Shown here piece after piece: positions 26,122 through 34,910 of a DNA stretch of 64,000 nucleotides. Every line of letters begins with the position of its first letter. Position 1 is the stretch's first letter. The notes under the pieces were generated by a model, which ran no database searches, was not told the DNA's origin, and saw only the letters and a list, made by a program, of their open reading frames with translations. Location of the stretch: assembly GCF_019740355.2 (NCBI RefSeq), contig NZ_CP091819.1:992001-1056000 (forward strand). Reading direction: 5' to 3'. This DNA is from Paracrocinitomix mangrovi. GTDB taxonomy: Bacteria > Bacteroidota > Bacteroidia > Flavobacteriales_D > Crocinitomicaceae. Made by a program: the position numbers and the translations under genes.

Positions 26122-29084
26122 TCAGCAGACTCATCCTCTTCAGCTGCAGTATTCTTGGTTTCAAGATAAATTCCAAAACCAATTATTAAGATCATTAATA
26201 TTGAACCTGTTAAAGCCAAAGTATAAAAAGTGCTTTTGTGCGGAATGTTGTAAACTAACTCTACTACATGATCTCCTGCAGGAACTTCTACAGCTCTTAG
26301 CACATAGTTTACTCTTGCAATAGGCACTTCATTTCCGTCTATAGTTGCAGTCCAACCAAGTGGATAATAGATTTCAGAAAAAACCGCCAATTGTTTGTCA
26401 TCAGATGATGATTTGTAAGTGATTTTATCCGGACTGTAATTCGTCATTTCTATGGTTCCACTTCCTGAATAACTATCTTGAGTCACCACATTTTTGAACT
26501 CCTCATTCACAACAGTAGTTTCCCAAGGAACAAAACCTTGTCTATCAGAAGTTGTAACAGTCATTACTCTGATGTATGATGAATCCAATCTTGCATCATA
26601 TGCCCAATTCCATGCAGGCGAAGCCTCACTTGGCGGAATCAATGATAAATCTGCTGCTTCTGCTTCTTTAATTGGAATATTTTGTTGCATTGTATCAGTT
26701 GAAATTGTTCCGTCTTCTAATCTTATCGGATAAACAACTTCTACTAATTCATTACCTGTAATTTCAACGGCATTAACCAATGGTTCATGGTTAATTAATA
26801 CTTGAAACTCAGCTGAGCCCGGTTTAATTCTAGCTGAATTAGAAGCTTCTAAAGCAAGAATTTCATCATCTGCAGTAGCAACGATATTGATTTCTTTAGC
26901 AAACCAAGCATTGCCCATAGCAGTGTAATTTTCTCTTACAAATTGACAAGTTTGATTTCCTGTATTATCCCTTCCGGCATATACCTGATACTTCATGTTT
27001 AACATGTCAAGTACAGATGGATTTCCTTTACCAATATGGAATTCAATTAAATCCTGGTATCTACTTAATTTAGCACCATGATATCCTCCAATTGACTTGT
27101 GGAAGTATGATACATAAGTAGAATTGAATGCATTACCCATGTCTAATACTCTGAAATTGGTGTTTCTATTCAACACTCTGAATCTCATCCAATCCTTTAC
27201 TCTTTTCACTTCTCCAGGCTCCATACCATCAAAGCTTTGAGCATTGATTGTTGAGTCAACCCGGAACAATAATTCAGGATTTCTTTGCGCTTCACGGTTA
27301 AATATCTCCATATCCCCTGCTCCGGCAGTATAAGGATACTGCTGTTTCCAGGTTTCAACCCATTGTGTGTAGTTTCTACCTCTTTTCTCTGTGTTCAAAT
27401 ATCTTTTATCTACCATCCACATATCAACAAGCACAAGCACAGCAAGGATTCCTGCAAAGGCAAACACATTTTTTAAGATTCCCTTGATGTAGATAAACAA
27501 TAATCCAAATGCCAAAATAAATAATGACAATGATCTTACTACATCACCTCTAAATATTGAAATACGAACAGATTCTAATTCACCAAAGGCCACTGCATAT
27601 TGGTCATACAATTGCGGATCAGTTATTGCGTCAAGAGTCTTTTGTTCAGCACCTGAAAGAAATGAATTGAAAGCTGTAGGTGCAGCTAAAAATGCCAACA
27701 AAATCACTCCAAACAAACCTGAAACCACAAAAAATGGAATCAAATTAGCAGCAATTTTCTCTCTCTCTTTGTGCAATCTTTTGAAAAACAACACACCCAA
27801 TAATGGAACGCACAATTGCGCCACCACCAGGATGATTGTTACAGCTCTGAACTTGTTATAACCCGGTACATAATCAATAAACAAATCTGTAAACCACATC
27901 ATGTTTTTACCCCATGACAACATCACAGTTAAAATAGTTACTGCTAAAAGTGCCCAACGCAATTTGTCTTTTGAGTAAACAAGTCCTAAGAATGCAAGGA
28001 ACATTACAATTACCCCTAAATAAACAGGCCCTGATGTGAATGGTTGATCTCCCCAATATTGATTTCCCTGATTCTTAACAAAATCACGGTATTGTGGATT
28101 CTCTACATTTTCAAGATAAGGTTCGTTGTCTTTATTTGCTCCGATTAATTGAGTTTCTCCTCCTTTGTAATTAGGAACAATAAAGGTGAATGTTTCACTT
28201 TTACCATAGCTCCAATTAGTGATGTACTCTCTGTCTAATCCTGAGGTTTTGATCTCATTGTTTTCTTCTCCACTAGCTGAAATAGTTAAATCATTACCTC
28301 CTCTGGTAGTATACTTCATATACTCCTGGGTTCCCATGATATTTCCAATGTTTACCAAAGCGGCAATAACATAGGCAACTATTAATCCTGCTGTGATTTT
28401 CAAGAATTTTTTAACTCCGTCTTCTTTCTTGAGATATCTAATTAATTCAACTATACCAACACCCAACATCACAAAAATCATGTAATAGGTGATTTGGAGG
28501 TGGTTTGACATTAGTTCCCAGGTCATAAAAAGAGAAGACAAACCAATTCCCAAAATCCAGTTTTTCCAGCGGTAAGCATAGAACATCCCTGCCAGTATTA
28601 GTGGACTGAATCCAATAGCTAAGGCTTTAGTAATGTGACCAGCCTCAATGATAATAATTTGGTAAGATGATAATCCAAAAGCAATTGCCGCAATAGCAGC
28701 AAAATAGGGCTTCACTTTTAAACTTAAAGCCAGTAAATAAAATCCTAGAAAATAGATGAATAAGAAACTTACCGGTCTTGGCAACCACAATTTAAAAGCT
28801 GATCTTAAAAACTGAGGTATATCAGACCCACCATAGTCCATGTTGATTTGCGTTGATGGCATTCCGGAGAACATGGCATTTGTCCATCCTATTTGACCAT
28901 CAGAATCTGCATAGTCTTTAATCTCTTGAGACATACCAATGTAGTTGGTAACATCCCCTTGATTTACACTGTACCCTTTAAACGCAGGATGTGCAAACGC
29001 TATAGCAATAATTAAAAATAGTCCAACGGCTCCCAAGTGCCATAAATTGGACTTTTGAAAGAAAATTTCTTTTAATCTGTTCAT
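26118..29084 (-). CDS. YfhO-family multi-pass membrane protein
   Basis: A 988-residue integral membrane protein with about a dozen helices (clusters at residues 15-240 and 350-560), followed by a periplasmic domain and a last helix near 960. The C-terminal block with FSEIYYPLGWTATIDGNEV and VPAGDHVVELVYNIP is characteristic of YfhO. In Gram-positive bacteria YfhO is a GT-C-type enzyme that glycosylates lipoteichoic acid; in Bacteroidota its role is not known. It is 6 nt from the FkbM gene. Confidence 0.85.
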   Translation of the reverse strand: MNRLKEIFFQKSNLWHLGAVGLFLIIAIAFAHPAFKGYSVNQGDVTNYIGMSQEIKDYADSDGQIGWTNAMFSGMPSTQINMDYGGSDIPQFLRSAFKLWLPRPVSFLFIYFLGFYLLALSLKVKPYFAAIAAIAFGLSSYQIIIIEAGHITKALAIGFSPLILAGMFYAYRWKNWILGIGLSSLFMTWELMSNHLQITYYMIFVMLGVGIVELIRYLKKEDGVKKFLKITAGLIVAYVIAALVNIGNIMGTQEYMKYTTRGGNDLTISASGEENNEIKTSGLDREYITNWSYGKSETFTFIVPNYKGGETQLIGANKDNEPYLENVENPQYRDFVKNQGNQYWGDQPFTSGPVYLGVIVMFLAFLGLVYSKDKLRWALLAVTILTVMLSWGKNMMWFTDLFIDYVPGYNKFRAVTIILVVAQLCVPLLGVLFFKRLHKEREKIAANLIPFFVVSGLFGVILLAFLAAPTAFNSFLSGAEQKTLDAITDPQLYDQYAVAFGELESVRISIFRGDVVRSLSLFILAFGLLFIYIKGILKNVFAFAGILAVLVLVDMWMVDKRYLNTEKRGRNYTQWVETWKQQYPYTAGAGDMEIFNREAQRNPELLFRVDSTINAQSFDGMEPGEVKRVKDWMRFRVLNRNTNFRVLDMGNAFNSTYVSYFHKSIGGYHGAKLSRYQDLIEFHIGKGNPSVLDMLNMKYQVYAGRDNTGNQTCQFVRENYTAMGNAWFAKEINIVATADDEILALEASNSARIKPGSAEFQVLINHEPLVNAVEITGNELVEVVYPIRLEDGTISTDTMQQNIPIKEAEAADLSLIPPSEASPAWNWAYDARLDSSYIRVMTVTTSDRQGFVPWETTVVNEEFKNVVTQDSYSGSGTIEMTNYSPDKITYKSSSDDKQLAVFSEIYYPLGWTATIDGNEVPIARVNYVLRAVEVPAGDHVVELVYNIPHKSTFYTLALTGSILMILIIGFGIYLETKNTAAEEDESAE

Positions 29085-29090
29085 AGATTT

Positions 29091-29879
29091 TTATTTGCGG
29101 ATCAAATGCTCTCTTTTATTCATATGATCAGGGTGAATGAAGTAGAAATCCTGATCGACGCTAAAAATATCATTTTTTTGAATAGGATTAAGGAAATCCC
29201 CTTTTAAAATGAACATTTGATAAGATTTTTTAAGAAGAAAATCAACTACATTTTTGCGATTTTCATCTCCGCTCAATTCAATTTGAATGAATGGTTTATA
29301 AAGGTCTATTGTCTTGTCTAATGAAGGCATAACAAACTGCTCATATCCTTCAACATCACACTTGATGTAGTCTAATTTCTCAATATTGGTTGATGAAATC
29401 AATTCATCCCCTACTCGCATTGGAACTGAATAATCCATGTATGAAGCTCCTTGAATTCCTTCTTCTCCGGCAACTTTGGTTAAACCGTGTCTAACCACTC
29501 CATCCACAATTGGAATAGACATTTTTACCTGAGGTTTAGCTTCACTTCCCAATGCACAGTTATGCAGCTGCACTCCATGATGGCGAACAGCTTTCATATT
29601 GGTTTGCCAGATTTCAGCAAAAAGTGGAATTGGTTCAACAGCTAGTACTTTACCTGATTTACCCGCATATTTGGCCATGAAGTAGGAATAGTATCCTAAA
29701 TTGGCACCAATATCTAAAATGGTATCTCCTTCACTTACAATCTGTTTTACAAAGTACAATTCAGGATATTTATCCTTCATTTTACCATTGCGAATCATGC
29801 GGATATAAGTACGACTTACGAGTTTAAGATAAGCTTTTAAACCCAATATTTTTACGAGTATTTTACGTGCTAATTTCAT
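29091..29879 (-). CDS. FkbM-family methyltransferase
   Basis: A 262-residue SAM-dependent O-methyltransferase. The SAM site is TILDIGANLGYYSYFMAKYA, followed by VLAVEPIP, and the family's later motif DYIKCDVEGYEQFVMPSL. FkbM enzymes methylate sugar hydroxyls in polysaccharides and antibiotics. The gene directly abuts the stop of the DUF4834 gene and lies 6 nt before the YfhO-like gene, so all three are cotranscribed. Confidence 0.85.
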   Translation of the reverse strand: MKLARKILVKILGLKAYLKLVSRTYIRMIRNGKMKDKYPELYFVKQIVSEGDTILDIGANLGYYSYFMAKYAGKSGKVLAVEPIPLFAEIWQTNMKAVRHHGVQLHNCALGSEAKPQVKMSIPIVDGVVRHGLTKVAGEEGIQGASYMDYSVPMRVGDELISSTNIEKLDYIKCDVEGYEQFVMPSLDKTIDLYKPFIQIELSGDENRKNVVDFLLKKSYQMFILKGDFLNPIQKNDIFSVDQDFYFIHPDHMNKREHLIRK

Positions 29880-30137
29880 CTAATCGATTTCTTCAAAGTC
29901 AGTATAATCAGCATCTGACAATCTTTGTTTATCGATTTTGCTGATAGAAGTTTTACCGTAATTATCACGTGCTTCTTTCGCCTTGCGATTAGCTTCGGCT
30001 TCTTCACGTTTCATTTGATCCTGGTCGGCAATATTACGGCGTGCTTGAGCCATTTTGCCTACAATTTGGAGTAGAAACAGTATCCCAAGGATGATTAAAA
30101 CCATCCTAAAAAGGCCCGTTACACTCAACAAAATCAT
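29880..30137 (-). CDS. DUF4834-type small membrane protein
   Basis: An 85-residue protein: one N-terminal membrane helix (ILLSVTGLFRMVLIILGILFLLQ, in the first 25 residues or so), then a highly charged linker (MKREEAEANRKAKEARDN) and the conserved end KIDKQRLSDADYTDFEEID. This end motif is what I recognise from Bacteroidota DUF4834 proteins, whose function is unknown. It lies between carB and FkbM with no spacing. Confidence 0.7.
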   Translation of the reverse strand: MILLSVTGLFRMVLIILGILFLLQIVGKMAQARRNIADQDQMKREEAEANRKAKEARDNYGKTSISKIDKQRLSDADYTDFEEID

Positions 30138-30138
30138 C

Positions 30139-32955
30139 TTACTTACTCAAATATAGGTTACGTTCGCTGTAAATCTTTTGGAACAAAGGATCTCTTAAAT
30201 TATCAATGAATTCAATGGCTTCACCGGTAGATTTCATTTCTGGTCCTAATTCCTTATTCACATCAGGGAATTTTTCAAAAGAGAATACAGGAACTTTAAT
30301 TGCATATCCTTTTTGAATAGGATTGAATTTAAAGTCTGTTACCTTTTTCTCTCCTAACATCACCTTGGTAGCGTAGTTTACATAAGGCTCTTGATAAGCT
30401 TTTGCAATAAACGGAACCGTTCTTGAAGCTCTTGGATTGGCCTCAATCACATACACTTTATCGTCCTTAATCGCAAACTGAATATTCAATAAACCTACTG
30501 TTTCTAAGGCTACAGCAATCTTTTTAGTAATGTCCTCAATTTGTTGGATCACTAAGTCACCCAAATTGTATGGAGGCAATACTGCGTATGAATCTCCTGA
30601 GTGAATACCTGCAGGCTCAATGTGTTGCATGATTCCAATGATATACACATTTTTACCATCACAAATAGCATCTGCTTCTGCCTCAATTGCACCACCTAAA
30701 AAGTGATCCAATAAGATTTGATTCTCAGGCATTTCATTTAAGATATCTACTACGTGGTGCTCCAAATCATTATCGTTGATTACGATTTTCATTTTTTGTC
30801 CACCTAATACATAAGAAGGACGCACCAACAATGGATATCCAAGATCTTTGGCCAAGTCAAGAGCTTGTTCAGCAGATTCAACTACTCCAAATTTAGGATA
30901 AGGAATGTTCATCTCTTTTAACAATGTAGAGAATCTTCCTCTGTCTTCTGCCAGGTCAAGTGCGTTGTATGAGGTCCCCATAATTTTGATACCATAACGC
31001 TCTAGTTTCTCAGCTAATTTCAAGGCAGTTTGTCCACCTAACTGAACAATTACACCCTCTGGTTTTTCATGTAGGATGATATCATAAATATGCTCCCAGA
31101 AAACCGGCTCAAAGTATAATTTATCTGCTGTATCAAAGTCTGTTGAAACTGTTTCAGGATTACAATTGATCATAATGGTTTCATAACCGCACTCTTTTGC
31201 AGCTAATACACCATGAACACATGAGTAATCAAACTCAATACCCTGACCAATTCTATTTGGTCCTGAACCCAGCACCACAATTTTCTTTTTATCTGTTACT
31301 ACAGATTCATTTTCTTCTTCAAAAGTTGAATAGTAGTATGGTGTTTGGGCCTCAAACTCGGCAGCACAAGTATCAACTAACTTGTACACACGTTTGATTC
31401 CCATTTCAGTTCTCTTGTCGTACACTTCAGACTCCAAACATTTTAAAAGGTGTGCAACTTGTCTGTCTGCATATCCTTTTTGTTTGGCTTCAAACATCAA
31501 ATCTTTAGGAAGATCGTTGATGCCGTGTTTTTGAATTCGTTTTTCCAACAAGATTAAATCTTCAATTTGTCTCAAGAACCAATCGTCAATTTTAGTTTTT
31601 TCCTTGATGGTTTTAAAAGGAATTCCCAGTTTGATGGCGTCATATATATGGAACAACCTGTCATGCGAAGGGAATTCTAAACTATGTAATATTTTATCTT
31701 GATTTGTCAACTCTCTACCATCTGCTCCTAAACCATTTCGTCCAATTTCAAGAGATTGACACGCTTTTTGTAATGCTTCCTGGAAAGATCTTCCGATTCC
31801 CATTACCTCACCAACCGACTTCATTTGTAATCCCAACATAGGATCTGCACCTTCAAACTTAGAGAAGTTCCATCTTGGGATTTTTACGATAACGTAATCC
31901 AAAGTTGGTTCAAATAAGGCAGAAGTAGTTTTGGTGATTTGGTTTTCTAATTCATCCAGGTGATAACCAATGGCCAATTTGGCTGCAATTTTTGCAATTG
32001 GATATCCGGTAGCTTTTGAAGCCAATGCAGATGAACGAGAAACCCTAGGGTTAATTTCAATAGCAATAATATCTTCATTTTCGTCATTTGAAACGGCGAA
32101 CTGAACATTACAACCACCTGCAAAATTTCCGACAGAACGCATCATTTTGATGGCCATGTCTCGCATTTTTTGGTAAGTAGTATCAGATAAAGTCATTGCC
32201 GGCGCCACTGTAATTGAGTCACCTGTATGGATACCCATAGGATCAAAGTTCTCAATTGAACAGATGATCACCACATTATCGTTGGCATCTCTTAACAACT
32301 CCAGCTCATACTCTTTCCATCCCATTACGGCTTTGTCAATCATCACCTCATGGATTGGAGAAATGTGTAAACCTCTTGTCAAGAGTTTATCAAAATCTGC
32401 TTCGTTATAAACTACTGCAGCTCCTGCACCACCAAGGGTATAAGAAGCTCTAACACAAAGTGGGAAACCGTATTCCTGAGCAATTTCTTTACCTTCAAGG
32501 AAAGATTTTGCAGCAGCTTGCGGTGCCATTGGAATATCAATTTTCTCCATCAAATCTCTAAAAGCCTCACGGTTTTCAGTTATTTCAATGGCATCAATAT
32601 CAACACCAACAATTCTAACTCCGTATTCTTCCCACAAACCTACCTCATCACATTTAATGGCAAGGTTAAGTGCGGTTTGACCACCCATGGTAGGGAGAAC
32701 GGCGTCAATTTTGTGTTGTTTTAAAATATATTCAATGGACTCAACAGTTAAAGGCTTGAGGTAAACGTTGTCAGCCACAACCGGATCGGTCATGATAGTT
32801 GCCGGGTTGCTGTTAATCAAAGTTACTTCGATACCTTCATCTCTAAGTGATTTGGCCGCTTGTGATCCAGAGTAATCAAACTCACACGCCTGGCCGATAA
32901 CGATTGGTCCACTTCCTATGATTAGAATGGATTTTATGCTATTGTCTTTAGGCAT
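30139..32955 (-). CDS. carB: Carbamoyl-phosphate synthase large subunit (no MGS domain)
   Basis: CarB makes carbamoyl phosphate from bicarbonate, ammonia (from CarA) and two ATP, for arginine and pyrimidine synthesis. The 938-residue protein has the two homologous halves, each with an ATP-grasp domain: GSGPIVIGQACEFDYSGSQA at the N-terminus and VLGSGPNRIGQGIEFDYSC in the second half near 560, with EINPRVSRSSALASKATG and EANPRASRTVPFIAKA as metal/ATP motifs. It stops at RNLYLSK and lacks the C-terminal allosteric MGS-like domain (full-length enzymes are about 1070). To my knowledge that is usual for Flavobacteria, so not damage. No carA is in the window. A clear promoter precedes it. Confidence 0.95.
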   Translation of the reverse strand: MPKDNSIKSILIIGSGPIVIGQACEFDYSGSQAAKSLRDEGIEVTLINSNPATIMTDPVVADNVYLKPLTVESIEYILKQHKIDAVLPTMGGQTALNLAIKCDEVGLWEEYGVRIVGVDIDAIEITENREAFRDLMEKIDIPMAPQAAAKSFLEGKEIAQEYGFPLCVRASYTLGGAGAAVVYNEADFDKLLTRGLHISPIHEVMIDKAVMGWKEYELELLRDANDNVVIICSIENFDPMGIHTGDSITVAPAMTLSDTTYQKMRDMAIKMMRSVGNFAGGCNVQFAVSNDENEDIIAIEINPRVSRSSALASKATGYPIAKIAAKLAIGYHLDELENQITKTTSALFEPTLDYVIVKIPRWNFSKFEGADPMLGLQMKSVGEVMGIGRSFQEALQKACQSLEIGRNGLGADGRELTNQDKILHSLEFPSHDRLFHIYDAIKLGIPFKTIKEKTKIDDWFLRQIEDLILLEKRIQKHGINDLPKDLMFEAKQKGYADRQVAHLLKCLESEVYDKRTEMGIKRVYKLVDTCAAEFEAQTPYYYSTFEEENESVVTDKKKIVVLGSGPNRIGQGIEFDYSCVHGVLAAKECGYETIMINCNPETVSTDFDTADKLYFEPVFWEHIYDIILHEKPEGVIVQLGGQTALKLAEKLERYGIKIMGTSYNALDLAEDRGRFSTLLKEMNIPYPKFGVVESAEQALDLAKDLGYPLLVRPSYVLGGQKMKIVINDNDLEHHVVDILNEMPENQILLDHFLGGAIEAEADAICDGKNVYIIGIMQHIEPAGIHSGDSYAVLPPYNLGDLVIQQIEDITKKIAVALETVGLLNIQFAIKDDKVYVIEANPRASRTVPFIAKAYQEPYVNYATKVMLGEKKVTDFKFNPIQKGYAIKVPVFSFEKFPDVNKELGPEMKSTGEAIEFIDNLRDPLFQKIYSERNLYLSK

Positions 32956-32986
32956 AAGGGGAGGAATGTTGCAATTAAATTGCCTG

Positions 32987-33016
32987 CAAATTTACTCAGA
33001 ATACTTTAACGAACAA
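32987..33016 (-). promoter_or_regulatory. carB promoter, Bacteroidota type
   Basis: On the minus strand TTG (33016-33014) is followed after 19 nt by TAAATTTG (32994-32987), an exact -33/-7 pair. Transcription would start near 32981, giving a leader of about 25 nt before the carB ATG. It is the only strong promoter I find for the whole run of genes down to 12826. Confidence 0.65.
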
Positions 33017-33053
33017 TCAACAATTTGTGATTGTTTTCCACATTATTGGATTT

Positions 33054-33074
33054 TAGATGGTAGATTTTAGACTT
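33054..33074. repeat. Three degenerate 7-bp repeat units
   Basis: TAGATGG TAGATTT TAGACTT in tandem, between carB and the TerB-like gene. They match the larger heptad array at 33501 in both period and phase sequence (TAGANNT). Confidence 0.7.
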
Positions 33075-33094
33075 AATTTTGAACTAAAAAGGGG

Positions 33095-33469
33095 TTAACC
33101 CAATCTATCAATATCTTTTTGGAACCTTGCAATTAGATCAGTTGAAAAGGAACTGATAATATTGTCTTCATTTTTATCAATACCATCAGAGGCATGAGCA
33201 ATGGTTTTCATAGCTGCAATAGACTCTTTATAAATTGGAGACGGCCCATAGCTGTGACAATAGTTAATGACTTTATTATAGGTTTCTTCAACAGTAGATT
33301 TGTTAGCCTCTTCATAATCAAAAGACCATTTTATTTCTGCTGCCCAGCTGTGCCTGTTCAATAACTGAGATAAAGCTTCTCTTTCTTCTTTTTGGATTAC
33401 ACCATCAGCCATTGCTACTGCATATATTAATTCTCCTAATGTTTCGTAAAGCTTTTCTTGATCAGTCAT
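33095..33469 (-). CDS. TerB-like (tellurite-resistance-type) protein
   Basis: A 124-residue all-helical protein with the TerB signature near the N-terminus, LIYAVAMADGVIQKEEREAL (Asp and Glu of the metal-binding site), and a second DGIDKNEDNIIS near residue 105. TerB-type domains occur in stress-response and phage-defence settings, but no other ter genes are here. It is single, flanked on both sides by heptad repeats. Confidence 0.7.
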   Translation of the reverse strand: MTDQEKLYETLGELIYAVAMADGVIQKEEREALSQLLNRHSWAAEIKWSFDYEEANKSTVEETYNKVINYCHSYGPSPIYKESIAAMKTIAHASDGIDKNEDNIISSFSTDLIARFQKDIDRLG

Positions 33470-33500
33470 GTTTTGGATTTTATATCTGTTTGTATAAAGA

Positions 33501-33626
33501 TAGACATTAGACTTTAGACATTAGACATTAGACTTTAGACATTAGACTTTAGACATTAGACTTTAGACATTAGACATTAGACTTTAGACTTTAGACATTA
33601 GACTTTAGACATTAGACTTTAGATTT
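33501..33626. repeat. Heptanucleotide tandem repeat array, TAGACAT/TAGACTT
   Basis: Seventeen exact 7-bp units of two kinds, TAGACAT and TAGACTT, in an irregular order, followed by one degenerate TAGATTT unit. It fills most of the gap between the TerB-like and phosphoribosyltransferase genes. Every unit contains TAG, so the array carries stop codons and cannot code in any plus-strand frame. It is the most regular repeat in the window. It is not a CRISPR array, because there are no spacers. Confidence 0.95.
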
Positions 33627-33663
33627 TAAATGTTGGACTTCGGTTTGCTTGTTATGAATATGA

Positions 33664-33691
33664 TTGTCTCGCTCATTATTAACTATATTTG
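33664..33691 (+). promoter_or_regulatory. Promoter of the phosphoribosyltransferase gene
   Basis: TTG (33664-33666), a 17-nt spacer and TATATTTG (33684-33691), an exact match to the -33/-7 pattern. The box ends 4 nt before the ATG at 33696, so transcription should begin at or just beside the start codon. Confidence 0.6.
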
Positions 33692-33695
33692 AATT

Positions 33696-34196
33696 ATGAA
33701 TGATAAACTGGTGGTTTTAAACAAAGAACAAATTCGCCAAAAAACGGAGCGAATTGCTTTTGAGATTTTAGAAAATACTTTTGAAGAGCCTTGTGTTTTT
33801 ATTGTGGGTATTGAGGGCAACGGTTATTTGTTTGCAGAAAGATTGGTGGAGCAACTAGCTAAACACACTGATCAGGAATTAAGACTGGTGAAAATTATCA
33901 TTGATAAAAACGTTCCGCTTGAGCATGAGATTAAAATGTCAGTTGAAAAAGAGGAACTAAAAGGTGCTACTGTGGTGTTGGTTGATGATGTTATCAACTC
34001 GGGCCGTACAATGATTCACGCCGTGCGCGTATTACTTGAAGAGCCTTTGAATATGCTTAAAGTAGCCACACTTGTTAACCGCACTCACCGTAGATTTCCG
34101 GTACAGGCAGACTTTGTAGGTGTTCATATTTCTACCACATTACAAGACAATATTATTGTTGAGCTAAATGAGAACGAGATTGCTTATTTGGCTTAG
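33696..34196 (+). CDS. PyrR-like phosphoribosyltransferase
   Basis: A 166-residue type I phosphoribosyltransferase. The PRPP-binding signature is VVLVDDVINSGRTM, and the overall pattern (FIVGIEGNGYLFAERL near 35, a RTHRRFPVQADFVG segment near 130) matches the PyrR/uracil-PRTase-like family. Classic PyrR binds pyrimidine leader RNA; no pyr genes follow, so I leave it without a name. It is preceded by the heptad array and appears to be leaderless or nearly so. Confidence 0.8.
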   Translation: MNDKLVVLNKEQIRQKTERIAFEILENTFEEPCVFIVGIEGNGYLFAERLVEQLAKHTDQELRLVKIIIDKNVPLEHEIKMSVEKEELKGATVVLVDDVINSGRTMIHAVRVLLEEPLNMLKVATLVNRTHRRFPVQADFVGVHISTTLQDNIIVELNENEIAYLA

Positions 34197-34203
34197 CAGA
34201 TCT

Positions 34204-34217
34204 TAGAATTTAGACTT
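34204..34217. repeat. Two degenerate heptad units
   Basis: TAGAATT TAGACTT follows the phosphoribosyltransferase gene by 7 nt. It is the third gap in 1.2 kb with the same 7-bp unit. Confidence 0.6.
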
Positions 34218-34231
34218 TAGCTGAGGGATTA

Positions 34232-34807
34232 TTAATAACTGTAAAATTCCTTTTCAATAGGATCTAAATGATCTGCATCTTGTGGTGAAGCAGGTGCCAT
34301 TTCACGCTCGGCCTTTGGAGGGTTTAAAATGCGTTTCATTCTTTTTTTCCAGGCCTTGTTAACTTCTTTTTTACCTGCTAAAGACATGCGTTTATTATCG
34401 TGCCAACGGATTCTTTCTTTGTTCAAGTACTGATGAAAACTCAATAAAATATACGTTTTCATGGCATGTGGATAATAGATGCCACGCTTATGAAAAACAG
34501 AGGTAAATGAAGAATACCCTTCCAAACAAAATTCTTTACGCAAGCGGAATCCCTTTTTGTACATGCCTTCTTCTACTACTTTCTCTTCAGATTTTTTCAT
34601 AAATCGGCACAAAGTTTCGTCTCCACAAGTAGCCAAAATTTTGAAACAGTGCAGCATATTTTCAGGTATGTAACGTACTGTATATTTATAGAAGCGATAA
34701 TCATCCCCCTCATAAATAAGTGGGGGATAATGGGGATGTTTCACCAAAGTATCTCCCGCTTTTGCAGAGAAGGACAGTAGCATTAATATGAAAAAAGCTC
34801 TTTTCAT
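34232..34807 (-). CDS. Secreted protein, DUF6794-like
   Basis: A 191-residue protein with a signal peptide (RAFFILMLLSFSAKA, residues 3-17). The middle part (YIPENMLHCFKILATCGDE, a GFRLRKEF segment, and YPHAMKTYILLSFHQYLN) resembles the small DUF6794 family of Bacteroidota, whose role is unknown; this assignment is from memory of the pattern and is not certain. The C-terminus is Lys/Arg-rich then acidic. Four cysteines (about C54, C61, C67, C94) may form disulfides in the periplasm. Confidence 0.6.
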   Translation of the reverse strand: MKRAFFILMLLSFSAKAGDTLVKHPHYPPLIYEGDDYRFYKYTVRYIPENMLHCFKILATCGDETLCRFMKKSEEKVVEEGMYKKGFRLRKEFCLEGYSSFTSVFHKRGIYYPHAMKTYILLSFHQYLNKERIRWHDNKRMSLAGKKEVNKAWKKRMKRILNPPKAEREMAPASPQDADHLDPIEKEFYSY

Positions 34808-34910
34808 TTAACCATATAATTTTTAATTCACGTTCTGTTACATAATTAGAGATTGAATGCTAAATCTTTAAATTCCTTATATTTAGTAATTGATTTCGGG
34901 GAAGCATACC

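Noticed and set aside
30139-32955. Truncated carB
   Set aside because: Only the MGS-like regulatory domain is missing, both ATP-grasp halves are intact, and short CarB forms are usual in Flavobacteria as I recall.
33501-33626. CRISPR-like array
   Set aside because: Units are only 7 bp, contiguous and without unique spacers, and no cas genes are nearby.
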